Assembly: GCA_025360005.1 (NCBI GenBank)
Contig: JANYDA010000006.1
Span: forward strand, 62,001-126,000
Direction of reading: 5' to 3'
Source of the DNA: Fibrobacteria bacterium
GTDB taxonomy: Bacteria > Fibrobacterota > Fibrobacteria > UBA11236
DNA: 64,000 nt
Shown: positions 36,565 through 47,465 of the stretch, one piece after another
How the letters are laid out: the number at the start of each line of letters is the position of its first letter
How positions within the stretch are numbered: the first letter of the stretch is position 1
The notes under the pieces: model-generated
Databases searched by the model: none
Seen by the model: the letters and a program-made list of their open reading frames with translations, nothing else
Told to the model about the DNA's origin: nothing
Translations under genes and position numbers: made by a program

Positions 36565-37119
36565 ATGGAAAAGACCATCTCCGACGTCAAACCTAAAGTC
36601 TTCGGTGTGCTGGCCCAATTCGCCAGCCCTAAGGATGTCTATCATGCCGCGGAAAAGGTCCGCGACAAGGGCTATAAAAAATGGGACGTGCACTCCCCGT
36701 TCCCCATCCACGGTATCGATGGGGCCATGGGCCTGGGAGATTCCCGCATGGGCTGGATCGCTCTGTTCTCCGCCATGGCCGGTTGCTTCGGCGGCTTCGG
36801 CCTGCAATACTGGATCAACATGTTCGCCCAGCCCGTGGTCATCGGCGGCAAACCCCTGAATCCGTACCCCGCCTTTGTGCCGGTCACTTTTGAACCCGGC
36901 ATTTTGTTCACCGCTTTCGGTTGCCTCATCGGCATGCTCGTCTTGAACGGGTTGCCGAGGTGGTACCATGCTTTGTTTACGAGCAAGAACTTCAAGAAGT
37001 TCTCCGATGACGGCTTTTTCATCTGCATCGAGGCCCGGGATCCCCGTTTCAGCCTGAATGAAACGCGCAAGCTGCTGGAAGACATCGGCGGCCGCAATAT
37101 CGAAGTCGTGGAGGATTGA
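36565..37119 (+). CDS. actD: Alternative complex III subunit ActD (DUF3341)
   Basis: A 184-residue DUF3341 protein. The N-terminal cytoplasmic part reads FGVLAQFASPKDVYHAAEKV and GYKKWDVHSPFPIHGID, then two transmembrane helices (about 66-88 and 113-135). The C-terminal domain is soluble (FFICIEARDPRFSLNETRKL). This matches ActD, a small subunit that contacts ActC/ActF. Role in catalysis is not known. It is in tight operon spacing with actC (3 nt) and actE (4 nt). Confidence 0.9.
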   Translation: MEKTISDVKPKVFGVLAQFASPKDVYHAAEKVRDKGYKKWDVHSPFPIHGIDGAMGLGDSRMGWIALFSAMAGCFGGFGLQYWINMFAQPVVIGGKPLNPYPAFVPVTFEPGILFTAFGCLIGMLVLNGLPRWYHALFTSKNFKKFSDDGFFICIEARDPRFSLNETRKLLEDIGGRNIEVVED

Positions 37120-37123
37120 ACCC

Positions 37124-37735
37124 TTGAAATCCCAAAACACCACCGTATTGGCCGTCGGCCTCGCTCTCGTCTCCGCCTTGCTGGGCTGCCGCGGCCAGAC
37201 CTCCGAAAAGACGCCCATCTGGATCAAGCATGGCATGGAGTTCCAGCCCAAACTGCTTCCTTACGGCCGCACCAATCTTTTCCCCGATGGCCGCGACATG
37301 CAGCATCCGCCGGAAGGCACCGTCGCCGTCGGCCTGCTCAAGGAAGACGACCTTTACTACCGCGGGGGCGCGGACACGGCCCATTACGGGGCCAATCCCA
37401 TGAAGATCGACGCCAAGCTGTTGGAGCGCGGACAGGAGCGTTTCCAAATCTATTGCACGCCTTGCCACGGCCGCACCGGCGTGGGCAACGGCATGGTCAT
37501 CGCCCATGGTTTCCCCATTCCGCCTCCCAACTTCCAGGATGAGCGCATCGTGAACATGGCCGATGGGCAGATCTTCCATACCATCACTTACGGCGTTCGC
37601 AACATGCCGTCGTACGGCAAGCAAGTACCCGAAGAGGACCGCTGGGCCATCGTAGCCTATCTGCGCGCCCTGCAACGGAGCAACCACGCCACCATCAATG
37701 ATGTTCCCGAGAGCGAACGGGCGAACCTGAAGTAA
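37124..37735 (+). CDS. actE: Alternative complex III subunit ActE, monoheme cytochrome c lipoprotein
   Basis: ActE is the outer monoheme c-type cytochrome of the complex and probably passes electrons toward the oxidase. The 203-residue protein begins with a lipoprotein signal (LAVGLALVSALLGC) and has one heme site, CTPCH, with a likely Met ligand in NMPSYGK. I chose TTG 37124: GGAGG lies 9 nt upstream and this start gives a proper signal. The longer frame from ATG 37058 would translate the end of actD in another frame. It is spaced 12 nt from actF. Confidence 0.9.
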   Translation: MKSQNTTVLAVGLALVSALLGCRGQTSEKTPIWIKHGMEFQPKLLPYGRTNLFPDGRDMQHPPEGTVAVGLLKEDDLYYRGGADTAHYGANPMKIDAKLLERGQERFQIYCTPCHGRTGVGNGMVIAHGFPIPPPNFQDERIVNMADGQIFHTITYGVRNMPSYGKQVPEEDRWAIVAYLRALQRSNHATINDVPESERANLK

Positions 37736-37747
37736 CAAGGATAAGGG

Positions 37748-38947
37748 ATGTCAAAGGATAATTACCGATTGAATGACAAACTGGGAGGCGGGCCCATCTT
37801 CTTGGGCGCGGGCGTCCTGGGCGCCGTGCTTTGCGTCGTCAGCTTTATGCAGAACCGCAAGGACTTCTTCGCGTCGTACCTCACGGCGTTCTGCTTTTTC
37901 CTGGCCATTTCCACCGGCTCTTTCTTTTTCGTTTTCGTCCAGCACCTGGCGCGGTCCGCCTGGAGCGTCACCATCCGCCGCGTCAGCGAAACCGTCGCCG
38001 CCAACCTGCCCTGGATGGCTTTGTTGTTCATCCCCGTCGTGCTCGGGGGCAAGGACGTGCTGCCCTGGCTCGACAAGAATATGATGGCCAACGACGCCTT
38101 GGTGCACATGAAGCACGGTTACCTGAATCCCACCTTCCTTTACATCCGCCTCGCGGCTTATTTCGGTCTCTGGACCGTTTTCAGCCTTTACTTCCTGCGC
38201 ACCTCGCGTAAGCAGGACGAAAGCAAGGATCCCGCCCTGACCACGCAGATGGGCAAGGTAGCCGCCGGTGCCGCCGCCGTTTTCGCGCTAAGCCAGACCT
38301 TCTTCGCCTTCGATTGGATCATGGGCCTGGACCCGCATTGGTTCTCCACCATGTTCGGCGTGTACTTCTTCGCCGGTTCCGTGGTCTTGCAATATTGCTT
38401 TCTCATCCTCACCAGCGCGGCGCTGCGCCGGAAAACCGGCCGCAAGGACATTTTCCGCACCGATCATTTCCACGATGCCGGCAAGCTGCTGTTCGGCCAC
38501 AACGTGTTCTGGACCTATATCGGCTTCAGCCAGTTCTTCCTGATCTGGTACGCAAACATGCCGGAAGAAACCCTGTTCTTCCAGCACCGCGCCGCGGGGT
38601 CTTGGAAGTTCATCAGCCTGATGCTGCCTTGGTGCCACTTCGCAATCCCCTTCCTCTATCTCATGTCCTGGCACGTCAAGCGCAATATCGTGGCCCTTTC
38701 GGTGGGCTGCGTGTGGCTTGCGACCATGTGCTATATCGATCTCTATTGGCTTATCCAGCCCAACTTCCACCAGGCCGGCGCCCATTTCGGCTTGAGCGAT
38801 ATCGCCTCCATCCTCGCCATAGGCGGTTTCTTCCTGTTCTTGTTCATCCGCCGGCTCAACAGCGCCAACCTTATTCCTTCCGGCGATCCCCGCTTGGCGG
38901 ACTGCCTTACCTATGATAACGGGGTGATCACTAATGAACAGCACTGA
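37748..38947 (+). CDS. actF: Alternative complex III subunit ActF, membrane protein
   Basis: ActF is the second large membrane subunit, an NrfD-related fold partner of ActC. The 399-residue protein has about ten transmembrane segments, including FFLAISTGSFFFVFVQHLAR, VFALSQTFFAFDWIMGLDP and WSTMFGVYFFAG-like WFSTMFGVYFFAGSVV, then the FLYLMSWHVKRNIVALSVG region. The sequence DWIMGLDPHWFSTMFGVY is strongly conserved in ActF proteins. The stop lies inside the next gene (14-nt overlap). Confidence 0.92.
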   Translation: MSKDNYRLNDKLGGGPIFLGAGVLGAVLCVVSFMQNRKDFFASYLTAFCFFLAISTGSFFFVFVQHLARSAWSVTIRRVSETVAANLPWMALLFIPVVLGGKDVLPWLDKNMMANDALVHMKHGYLNPTFLYIRLAAYFGLWTVFSLYFLRTSRKQDESKDPALTTQMGKVAAGAAAVFALSQTFFAFDWIMGLDPHWFSTMFGVYFFAGSVVLQYCFLILTSAALRRKTGRKDIFRTDHFHDAGKLLFGHNVFWTYIGFSQFFLIWYANMPEETLFFQHRAAGSWKFISLMLPWCHFAIPFLYLMSWHVKRNIVALSVGCVWLATMCYIDLYWLIQPNFHQAGAHFGLSDIASILAIGGFFLFLFIRRLNSANLIPSGDPRLADCLTYDNGVITNEQH

Positions 38948-39491
38948 TTCCCACAAAGAAGGTTCCGAGATATCGCACGTGGAGGGAGGGCATGAAACGT
39001 CCGACTTCAACTGGAATGGCGTCATCTGGTCCTTGCCTATCGCCGTGGTCATTCTCATCAGCTTCTTTGCACTGTGCATCGCCTGGTTCAAAGGCGCCAA
39101 AGACAGTGAGATCGCGGAGAAGCAGGCGGAATACCAGACCACCGAACTCAACGAGCTGCATGCCAAGGAAGCGGAAGTCCTCTCCTCCTACAAATGGGTG
39201 GATAAGGACAAGGGCCGCGTGCAAATCCCCATCGATCGCGCTATGGAACTGGTGGCGCAGGAGCATATGAATACCTCCGGGCGGGAATGGAAGCCCATCA
39301 CCGACACCTATCTGCAAGGCGCCGCTTTCGCGACCTTGGCGGCGAGTCCGGAGCGGGAGGGAGCCGGTTCCGGCGTTTATATCGAGGATGTGGATACCGG
39401 TAAAGAGAAAAAGGCAGCCAAGGAGGCTTCCAAGGAAAGGGAAACCAAACCCATGGCGGAAGGCCATAAGGCGACGGAAAGAGCTAAGTAA
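38934..39491 (+). CDS. Single-span membrane protein of the act/cox operon (ActG position)
   Basis: A 185-residue protein starting inside actF (14-nt overlap). Residues 30-52 form one transmembrane helix (VIWSLPIAVVILISFFALCIAW). The next part is helical and contains KGRVQIPIDRAMELVAQEHM, a block also seen in small proteins and SCO-adjacent subunits that accompany cytochrome oxidases. The C-terminal 40 residues are Lys/Glu-rich. Its place matches the ActG slot in other alternative complex III operons, but sequence similarity to ActG is not something I can confirm by eye. Confidence 0.7.
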   Translation: MNSTDSHKEGSEISHVEGGHETSDFNWNGVIWSLPIAVVILISFFALCIAWFKGAKDSEIAEKQAEYQTTELNELHAKEAEVLSSYKWVDKDKGRVQIPIDRAMELVAQEHMNTSGREWKPITDTYLQGAAFATLAASPEREGAGSGVYIEDVDTGKEKKAAKEASKERETKPMAEGHKATERAK

Positions 39492-39497
39492 GAGTCC

Positions 39498-40400
39498 ATG
39501 GCAATCGTCAAGTCCATCCGTATCTGTTTAGGCCTCCTGGTCGCTTCGGCAATCTGGATCTGCCCGGGGGTTTCCGCCTTCGGCGGGAGCTATGATACGC
39601 AGACGGAAACGGCCAAAGGCCCTGATGGACAATCGTTGCCGGCCAACCTGGTGGACGTGGGGATCGAAGAGCATCTCGGCGAACAGGTCCCGCTCGACAC
39701 TCCCTTCAGGGATGAAACGGGCAAGGACGTTACCCTGGGCGATTATTTCAAGCCGGGTAAACCGGTCCTCTTCAACTTCGCCTACTATCAATGTCCCATG
39801 CTTTGCAACCTGGTGCTCAGCGGTATGCTGGAAGGCATGAAGAAGATCGACTGGTCGCCAGGCAAAGAATACCAGGTGGTCACGCTCAGCATCGATTCGC
39901 GCGAAGGCCCGGATTTGGCGGCCGCCAAGAAGGCGACGCATATCGAGGCGCTGGGTCGGCCGGATGCGGCTGCGGGTTGGCACTTTCTCACGGGAAAAGA
40001 AGAGGATATCCGCAAGGTGGCCAAGGCCATCGGGTTCAAATACCAGTACATCAAATCCACCAATGAATTCGCGCATGCCGCCGCAGTGTACACCATTTCT
40101 CCTACCGGGATGATTTCCAGGTACCTATACGGAGTGGAGTTCAAGCGCAAGGATTTGCGCCTTGCGCTCCTGGACGCTTCCGAAGGGAAGACGCTTTCCT
40201 TCGGGGACAAAATCGAACTCTTCTGCTATCGCTACGATGCGAATGCGAAGAGCTACGTGCTTTTCGCGCGCAATTTCATGAAGGGTTCCGGATACGTGGT
40301 CGTCGCGGTTCTGGGCTTGTTTATGTTCGGCCTGTGGCGCAAGGAATTCAAACGTCGGGACGTCGCTCGTAGACCCGTGGCCGCGGGTACCGGCACATAG
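39498..40400 (+). CDS. SCO1/SenC-family copper chaperone
   Basis: SCO proteins deliver copper to the CuA centre of cytochrome oxidase subunit II. The 300-residue protein has a signal peptide (1-29), then a thioredoxin-like domain with the copper-binding CPMLC pair (in YYQCPMLCNLVLSG) and the conserved third ligand His in NEFAHAAAVYTISP. A C-terminal transmembrane helix (about 265-283, YVVVAVLGLFMFGLWR) is an extra anchor. Position just upstream of coxB supports a role in assembly of this oxidase. Confidence 0.9.
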   Translation: MAIVKSIRICLGLLVASAIWICPGVSAFGGSYDTQTETAKGPDGQSLPANLVDVGIEEHLGEQVPLDTPFRDETGKDVTLGDYFKPGKPVLFNFAYYQCPMLCNLVLSGMLEGMKKIDWSPGKEYQVVTLSIDSREGPDLAAAKKATHIEALGRPDAAAGWHFLTGKEEDIRKVAKAIGFKYQYIKSTNEFAHAAAVYTISPTGMISRYLYGVEFKRKDLRLALLDASEGKTLSFGDKIELFCYRYDANAKSYVLFARNFMKGSGYVVVAVLGLFMFGLWRKEFKRRDVARRPVAAGTGT

Positions 40401-40432
40401 AATCTTTTAAATACCGGGTATAAGAGAAGAAT

Positions 40433-41374
40433 ATGGACAACAGCAAAACATTCTGGCTCCCTGAAAAGGCATCCACCTTCGTAGACACGGTGGATCCGGC
40501 CTTCGATCTCTATCTCTGGATTTCCATTTTCTTCTTCGGGCTCATCGTGATCCTCATTACGGTGTTCACGGTGAAGTACCTGCGCCGCCGTCCCGATCAG
40601 CTCGCCACCGCCCAAATCACCCATAACCTCACCCTTGAATTGAGCTGGACCATCATCCCGCTCATCATCGTGATGGGGTTGTTCTTCCTTGGGATGAAGG
40701 GTTATCTCCATATGCGCGTCGCTCCCTCCGGCTATATGCAGGTCAATGTGAAAGCCCAGAAGTGGAGCTGGGGTTTCGAGTACCCGTCCGGCGCCATCAA
40801 CGATACCCTGGTAGTGCCCGTGAATACGCCGGTCAAGTTGGTGATGACTTCCCGGGACGTGCTGCACAGCTTCTACATCGCCGCTTTCCGCACCAAGGCG
40901 GACGTGATTCCCAACCGTTACCATGCACTCTGGTTCCAGGCCACCCGCACCGGGATCTTCCCGGTGCAGTGCACCCAGTATTGCGGTACCAACCACTCTT
41001 ATATGCTCACCGCCGTCAAGGTTGTGGAACAGGAGGCCTACAACGAATGGCTGGCCACCGCTTCCGATCCCGGCAAGGGCAAGACCCCGGCTGAGTTCGG
41101 CGCCATCCTCTACCAGAAGCGAGGGTGCAGCGCCTGCCATAGCGTGGACGGCAGCAAGGCCGTGGGCCCATCTTGGAAGGGTTTATTCGGCCGGCAGGAA
41201 AACTGCGGCGCGGGAGGCATGATCATGGTGGACGAAGCCTATATCCGCGAATCCATGATGGTCCCCACCGCAAAAGTGGTCATGGGCTACCAGCCTGTGA
41301 TGCCCATTTTCAAAGGCGTGCTTTCCGAACGGGAAATCGTCGCGCTGATCGAATACATCAAGACCTTGAAGTGA
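40433..41374 (+). CDS. coxB: Cytochrome c oxidase subunit II with fused cytochrome c (caa3 type)
   Basis: CoxB takes electrons and passes them to heme a. The 313-residue protein has two transmembrane helices (about 21-45 and 65-85), the aromatic entry region WSWGFEYP, and the CuA site CTQYCGTNHSYM (Cys, Cys, His, Met) near residues 182-193. After the CuA domain comes a fused c-type heme domain: CSACH (from about residue 225) with a Met ligand in QPVMPIF. The fusion identifies this as a caa3 oxidase, with its own electron carrier built in. Confidence 0.95.
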   Translation: MDNSKTFWLPEKASTFVDTVDPAFDLYLWISIFFFGLIVILITVFTVKYLRRRPDQLATAQITHNLTLELSWTIIPLIIVMGLFFLGMKGYLHMRVAPSGYMQVNVKAQKWSWGFEYPSGAINDTLVVPVNTPVKLVMTSRDVLHSFYIAAFRTKADVIPNRYHALWFQATRTGIFPVQCTQYCGTNHSYMLTAVKVVEQEAYNEWLATASDPGKGKTPAEFGAILYQKRGCSACHSVDGSKAVGPSWKGLFGRQENCGAGGMIMVDEAYIRESMMVPTAKVVMGYQPVMPIFKGVLSEREIVALIEYIKTLK

Positions 41375-41398
41375 CAGCCTAAAACTGGACGGATCAAA

Positions 41399-43005
<1,607 letters not shown>

Positions 43006-43006
<1 letters not shown>

Positions 43007-43659
43007 TGGCCAACGCTACTGCCGGTTTACCCGAACACCACGTAGCCCATCACTTCGATACGGCGAATCAGGAGTTCGATTCCATCAAGACGGGGATGTG
43101 GCTGTTCCTGGCTTCGGAAATCATGATGTTCGGCGCCTTGTTCGTAGGCGCGCTCATCTTCCTTACCTTGCATCCGGCCGCGTTCCGGGAAGGGGCCAAC
43201 CACCTGGACTGGCGCCTGGGCGCCATCAATACCTTTTTCCTTTTGACCAGCGGTCTTACCATGGGTCTGGCCGTCATCGCCGCGCAGGCCGGTCAACAGG
43301 CCAAGGTGCGTATGAACCTCGTCATGAGCCTGTTCCTGGCATCCGGGTTTCTGGTCGTCAAGGCTTATGAATATTCGCTCAAGATCCACCATGGCACCTT
43401 GCCGGGCCGCCTCTGGCACGGCGAAGGTTTCCACGATCCTTTTGTGCACGTTTTCTACGGCTTCTATTTCGTGATGACGGGCCTGCATGGGTTGCACGTC
43501 CTGATCGGCATGGGCCTGATGATTTTCGCCTTGACCCGCGCCTCCAAGGTGCAGTTCAGCCGTTCCTATTTCACTCCCATCGAAATGGTCGCTTTGTATT
43601 GGGCCCTGGTCGATTTGGTCTGGGTTTTCCTTTTCCCTCTTCTCTATCTGATTGGGTAA
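43006..43659 (+). CDS. coxC: Cytochrome c oxidase subunit III
   Basis: A 217-residue integral membrane protein that supports proton uptake and oxidase stability. Typical blocks are KTGMWLFLASEIMMFGALF near the N terminus, RLGAINTFFLLTSGLTMGLA, and FVMTGLHGLHVLIGMGLM near the C terminus, with the family Glu in SEIMMFG. I chose ATG 43006, whose A is the last base of the coxA stop (TAATG); a longer frame to 42619 is a coxA shadow. Subunits II, I, III and IV are in caa3 order. Confidence 0.96.
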
Positions 43660-43663
43660 TCGC

Positions 43664-44149
43664 ATGAGCAACCACGAATATCCCGGCCACGCCATTCCCA
43701 AGCCGGTAATCATAGGCAGCTATTTCACCTTGCTGTTCCTGGCCGCCGTCATGATCGGGCTTTCCCGCCTGGACGTAGCGCGCTTCGGCATAGACTGGAT
43801 GGACTTGCACGCCCTCAAGACCTGCATCATTATGTCCGTGGCCCTGGTTATGGGCATCATCGTTTCCATGTTCCTGATGGGATTGCGTTACGAGAACAAG
43901 CTGCTCAACATGACCATCTTCTTTTCCAATTTCGTTTTCCTTTTCATCTTCGTGCTTTTCACCTGGGTGGATACCTCCTTCCGCGGCGAAGTGGATCCCA
44001 GCTTCAAGGAAAAGATCAACTTCACCTCTCCGGTCAAGGACGAAGAGCCCGCCGCCGTCCAGGAAGGCGCTGCCGGGGCCGTGATCGCGGCTCCCGCAGC
44101 CGAAGCCAAGCCCGCGGCGGCTCCCGCTTCGGCCGCCCCGGCCAAATAA
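43664..44149 (+). CDS. coxD: Cytochrome c oxidase subunit IV (prokaryotic)
   Basis: A 161-residue small oxidase subunit with three transmembrane helices (about 16-36, 47-70 and 79-101). The first contains YFTLLFLAAVMIGLSRLDV and the second HALKTCIIMSVALVMGII, matching bacterial COX4 (CtaF-like). The last 40 residues are an Ala/Pro/Glu-rich tail not usual in the family. ATG 43664 is 4 nt after the coxC stop; an in-frame TTG at 43652 would overlap coxC. Confidence 0.85.
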   Translation: MSNHEYPGHAIPKPVIIGSYFTLLFLAAVMIGLSRLDVARFGIDWMDLHALKTCIIMSVALVMGIIVSMFLMGLRYENKLLNMTIFFSNFVFLFIFVLFTWVDTSFRGEVDPSFKEKINFTSPVKDEEPAAVQEGAAGAVIAAPAAEAKPAAAPASAAPAK

Positions 44150-44184
44150 TCCCGCCTTACAGCGTCGATCCGAAAGGACCTCTT

Positions 44185-44889
44185 TTGGCAAACCAGTCTT
44201 CGTCCAACCCCGCGCGGGGGGCTTCGACCCCCGGCCGCGGCGGGGACGAGCCCGTGATCGCGAAAGGCCCCTTCTTCCTTTTCCTGATGATGATGCCCAT
44301 CTTCATCTTGATCATCGCTTTCATGCTGGTGGCCATGCAATACAAGCAATTGCACGCTTTTGTCGCGGCCAAACCCATGGCTTTGGATGCGCTTCCGGTT
44401 TCGCCCCAGGCGGAGGAGAAGGTGCGCGCCAGAATCCGGGATTTTTTCGGCGCGGCCTCGGCCGATACGCTCGCGCTTTCCGCGGAAGAGATCAATCATC
44501 TCAGCCGCACCAGCAAGTCCCTCAGCGATCAGCACCTGGATTACCATCTCGATCTGGTGGATACCTTGTTGGTGGCCAGGAACAGCCTGCCCGTCGGCAG
44601 CCTGCGCGGAGGCCTGGGCACCATGGCCGGCCTGCTCCGCGTGAAAGGCTTTCTGAATTCGGAGATGAAGGGATATCCGGAGCTGAAGGAAGGCAAGATC
44701 ACCATGATCCCCGTGGGCGCGGTGATGAACGGTTTGCCCGCCCCTGCATCCGTCTTGAGCCAAAAGGGGCCGATCGATGTGCGCGAGTGGGTTGAGGATA
44801 AGGACTTCTACGACAAAGCCCTGCAGGATCTTTCCGAAGTGAAAGTGCTTCGGGATCATCTGCTCCTGATCAAAAAACACCGATCCTGA
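44185..44889 (+). CDS. Single-span membrane protein of unknown function at the end of the cox operon
   Basis: A 234-residue protein starting at TTG 44185 (AGGAC upstream). Residues 28-51 are one transmembrane helix (GPFFLFLMMMPIFILIIAFM). The rest is soluble and mostly helical. LSDQHLDYHLDLVDTLLVAR and the Gly-rich GSLRGGLGTMAGLLRVKGFL suggest a compact domain, and the C-terminal part (DVREWVEDKDFYDKALQDL) is charged. I recognise no family. Its place 35 bp after coxD suggests an oxidase accessory role. Confidence 0.6.
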   Translation: MANQSSSNPARGASTPGRGGDEPVIAKGPFFLFLMMMPIFILIIAFMLVAMQYKQLHAFVAAKPMALDALPVSPQAEEKVRARIRDFFGAASADTLALSAEEINHLSRTSKSLSDQHLDYHLDLVDTLLVARNSLPVGSLRGGLGTMAGLLRVKGFLNSEMKGYPELKEGKITMIPVGAVMNGLPAPASVLSQKGPIDVREWVEDKDFYDKALQDLSEVKVLRDHLLLIKKHRS

Positions 44890-44903
44890 AATTCGCGACC
44901 GCG

Positions 44904-46373
44904 CTAGCGGATCCCCGGTATTGCAACCGGTCTTGCTTTTTCCGTTACCGTTTTGCCTATCCCCAGCATGGTCAGCATGGGGCCTGTCATGGCTGTGGTC
45001 ACCAGCGCCATCAAAACCATCAAGGTGAAAATGCGCTGCGAAAGGATTCCCAGATCCAGACCGATGTTGAGCACGATCAATTCCATCAGGCCCCGGGTAT
45101 TCATCAAGGCGCCCAAAGCCAAGGCTTTGCGCCAAGAGGCGCCGGTAAACCGAGCGGCCATGGCCACTCCTCCCAGCTTGCCCGCCACGGCCAATCCCAA
45201 TACTCCCGCGAACGCGCACCAATCGCTCGGGCTCCGCATAATGCGCATATCGGTCCGCAGGCCCGTCGCCGCGAAGAAGACCGGCAGCAGGAACAGGGAT
45301 GCCGCATATTCCAATCGCTCCCGCAGGAACTTCCTGAACCCGGGGGTGGAAGGCATTATGATTCCCGCCAAGAAGGCCCCGAATAGGGAATGGATGCCGA
45401 TGGCCTCCGTCGCCAGCGAACTCAGGAACACGAAGATGAGGGCAAGCGATGCCGTTCCGCGCCCGGGATTGGAAATATGGCCGTAGCGGATCGCCAACCT
45501 GGCGGCCAGCGGACGCATCAGGAAGATCATGGCCATGGTAAAGGCGATAGCGAGAGCGGCCATGACCAGCACGGCAGAAGAGGATTGGGCCCGGGCCAAG
45601 GCGAGAACCAAGGCCAGCAAGGTCCAAGCGGAAACGTCGTCGATGGCGGCGCTGGCCATGGCGGTGGTTCCCAACTCCGTAGCGGATAGGCCGCGCTCTT
45701 CCAGTATCCTCGCCAATACCGGAAAGGCCGTGATGCTCATCGCGATGCCCATGAACAAGGCGAAGGCGGGGAACCGGCTTCCATCCGGCGAGTATTTCCC
45801 AAAGAGCAGGATGGCCGCGACCATGCCCATCAGGAAGGGCAGCAGGATGCCCACATGGCTCACGAAGACGGCGATCTTGGCGTGCTTGCGCAGCGATCCC
45901 AAATCGATTTCCATTCCCACCGCGAACATGAAAAGGATGATCCCTACCTGGCTGAGCAGATTCAAATGGCCAAAACTCGGTGCCGGGAACAGCCGGCTTT
46001 CCAATCCGGGCAGGATATGCCCGAGCAAGGTGGGGCCCAGGATAATTCCGGCCGCCATTTCCCCGATCACGGATGGCTGGCCCAGTTTCCGCCCCAGGCT
46101 ACCCAGCAATCCGGCCGCGGCTATTATCACGGCAAGCTGGCACAAGAGAAGGGGAAAAGGCCGGGTGAAGGCATCCACGAAGTAAGAAAGGGATCCGGGA
46201 GCGGAATGGGATCCGGATTCCGTGGTCGGCTGGGCGGGCACGATTGGCATATCCCGGGAGTCCGCAATCGCGAGGACGTTCCTGGGTCGGGGGTGGGTCA
46301 ATATTTTCCAGGCGACCAGGGAAAAAAGGATCAGGAGAATCAGATAGCCGATAATGCCTTTTGAGTTCGTCAT
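44904..46373 (-). CDS. Cation:proton antiporter, CPA2 family
   Basis: A 489-residue transporter exchanging Na+ or K+ for H+. After one N-terminal helix and a periplasmic linker (about 30-70), it has the CPA2 fold: LGQPSVIGEMAAGIILGPTLLG, then VGIILFMFAVGMEIDL, and TAMASAAIDDVSAWTLLALV, where the paired Asp residues (IDDVS) are the ion-binding site. No C-terminal TrkA domain is seen. ATG 46373 is taken as start because the frame's earlier ATG (46415) adds a short unrelated stretch. The gene converges with the cox operon end, 14 bp apart. Confidence 0.88.
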   Translation of the reverse strand: MTNSKGIIGYLILLILFSLVAWKILTHPRPRNVLAIADSRDMPIVPAQPTTESGSHSAPGSLSYFVDAFTRPFPLLLCQLAVIIAAAGLLGSLGRKLGQPSVIGEMAAGIILGPTLLGHILPGLESRLFPAPSFGHLNLLSQVGIILFMFAVGMEIDLGSLRKHAKIAVFVSHVGILLPFLMGMVAAILLFGKYSPDGSRFPAFALFMGIAMSITAFPVLARILEERGLSATELGTTAMASAAIDDVSAWTLLALVLALARAQSSSAVLVMAALAIAFTMAMIFLMRPLAARLAIRYGHISNPGRGTASLALIFVFLSSLATEAIGIHSLFGAFLAGIIMPSTPGFRKFLRERLEYAASLFLLPVFFAATGLRTDMRIMRSPSDWCAFAGVLGLAVAGKLGGVAMAARFTGASWRKALALGALMNTRGLMELIVLNIGLDLGILSQRIFTLMVLMALVTTAMTGPMLTMLGIGKTVTEKARPVAIPGIR

Positions 46374-46492
46374 TTCCGCGGGCCCTTTGGGGGTATGCAC
46401 CGGGAAAGTTAGCAAAGGGATCGGCCTCTTCCTCTCCGCTCTTCCGCTTCCATGGCAAGCGGCTTAGGGACAGCAAGCGCGCACCGGTTGCG

Positions 46493-47143
46493 TCACGCGG
46501 CGATGAGCTGCATTTCCGATTCCACTCCGGCCAACTCCAAACCAGGCGCGTCTTCCGCCACGGGCCGCAAAATCCCCCGGCTGATGACGGCTTTGGCGCT
46601 GACGGGCGCGCGCGCGAAAGCCAGTTCACGGGTGCGTCCCACCCCTTGCAATTCCTTCTTGAACCGCGTCAGGCGGCGTGTGATGGCCACGCGGGAAACG
46701 CCCATGCGGATGGCTATCTCGCGATGGTTGAGGCCCTGTTCCAGGCTCAGCCGAAGGATTTCCCGCAGCTTGCCGCGCACGCCCGGCATGATCTTCTGCA
46801 AGCGCATGCGATGAAGCACAAGATCCTCTTCCGGTTCGCAATTGAGGAGGGTTTCCTCTTCCATCGCCAATTTGCCGCGGCGATCGTATTGCTTTTTGAC
46901 GCGCTGGCGGCGGCTAAAGCAATCGTGCTTGGCGATGGCGCCTATCCAGGTAAGCGGATCGCACTTCCACTCGAAATCCTTCCAGGCACGGAAGGCTTTG
47001 ATGAACACATCGTGGGATGCGTCCTTCGCTTCCTCCCGGTCCTTCAGGAAATAAAGGCAGATGCCGAACACCTTCTGATGGTAACGGTTGTAAAGCTGGC
47101 TCTGCCAATCGGCGCTGTTCCGCAACTCTTCAAGTCCCGACAT
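46493..47143 (-). CDS. ECF-like RNA polymerase sigma factor
   Basis: A 216-residue sigma-70 family factor. Region 2 is YHQKVFGICLYFLKDREEAK with DVFIKAFRAWKDFEWKCDP, binding the -10 element. Region 4 is a helix-turn-helix, REILRLSLEQGLNHREIAIR and GVSRVAITRRLTRFKKELQ, binding the -35 element. Regions 1.2 and 3 are missing, as in extracytoplasmic-function factors. The C-terminal 45 residues (AFARAPVSAKAV...) are an extra tail after region 4. No anti-sigma gene is adjacent, so how it is controlled is unclear. Confidence 0.87.
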   Translation of the reverse strand: MSGLEELRNSADWQSQLYNRYHQKVFGICLYFLKDREEAKDASHDVFIKAFRAWKDFEWKCDPLTWIGAIAKHDCFSRRQRVKKQYDRRGKLAMEEETLLNCEPEEDLVLHRMRLQKIMPGVRGKLREILRLSLEQGLNHREIAIRMGVSRVAITRRLTRFKKELQGVGRTRELAFARAPVSAKAVISRGILRPVAEDAPGLELAGVESEMQLIAA

Positions 47144-47465
47144 TTTTTCCTTCTTTCCGAGCCGCTTGCTTGCGCGGACTCATGGCCCTTCGACGGAAAA
47201 AATATCCAGGTTTGTTGCCGCCCCATGGGGCGCGCGAACACAAAGCGCTCCATTCTGTGAGCAGGAGGAATCCCTTTTCGGCCGGCCCGGCGGCGGTATT
47301 TCGGGAACGTGAAGGGAGCGGAAGGCGTTGCCGTTTGAAAGCGGGGTAGGAAGGCAATCCTACGCGTCTTGCTTGCAATAGACGGCGATGGGAGAGAATG
47401 GGTAATCCGGAAAAAAGAAAAGCCATGCGGATTCCGCGTGGCTGGAAGGCAGGATTGAAGTGAAG
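47144..47465. other. 322-bp spacer between sigma factor and repeat-protein gene
   Basis: No convincing coding frame is present. It holds the promoter region of the minus-strand sigma factor gene (not resolvable by eye) and the terminator of the repeat-protein gene (47411-47443). The rest has no repeat or RNA signature I can identify. Confidence 0.5.
47411..47443 (-). terminator. Intrinsic terminator of the 11-residue-repeat protein gene
   Basis: On the minus strand AGCCACGCGG pairs with CCGCATGGCT (one wobble pair) around an AAT loop and is followed directly by TTTTCTTTTTT. It lies 22 bp past the stop codon of the gene ending at 47466. Confidence 0.85.
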
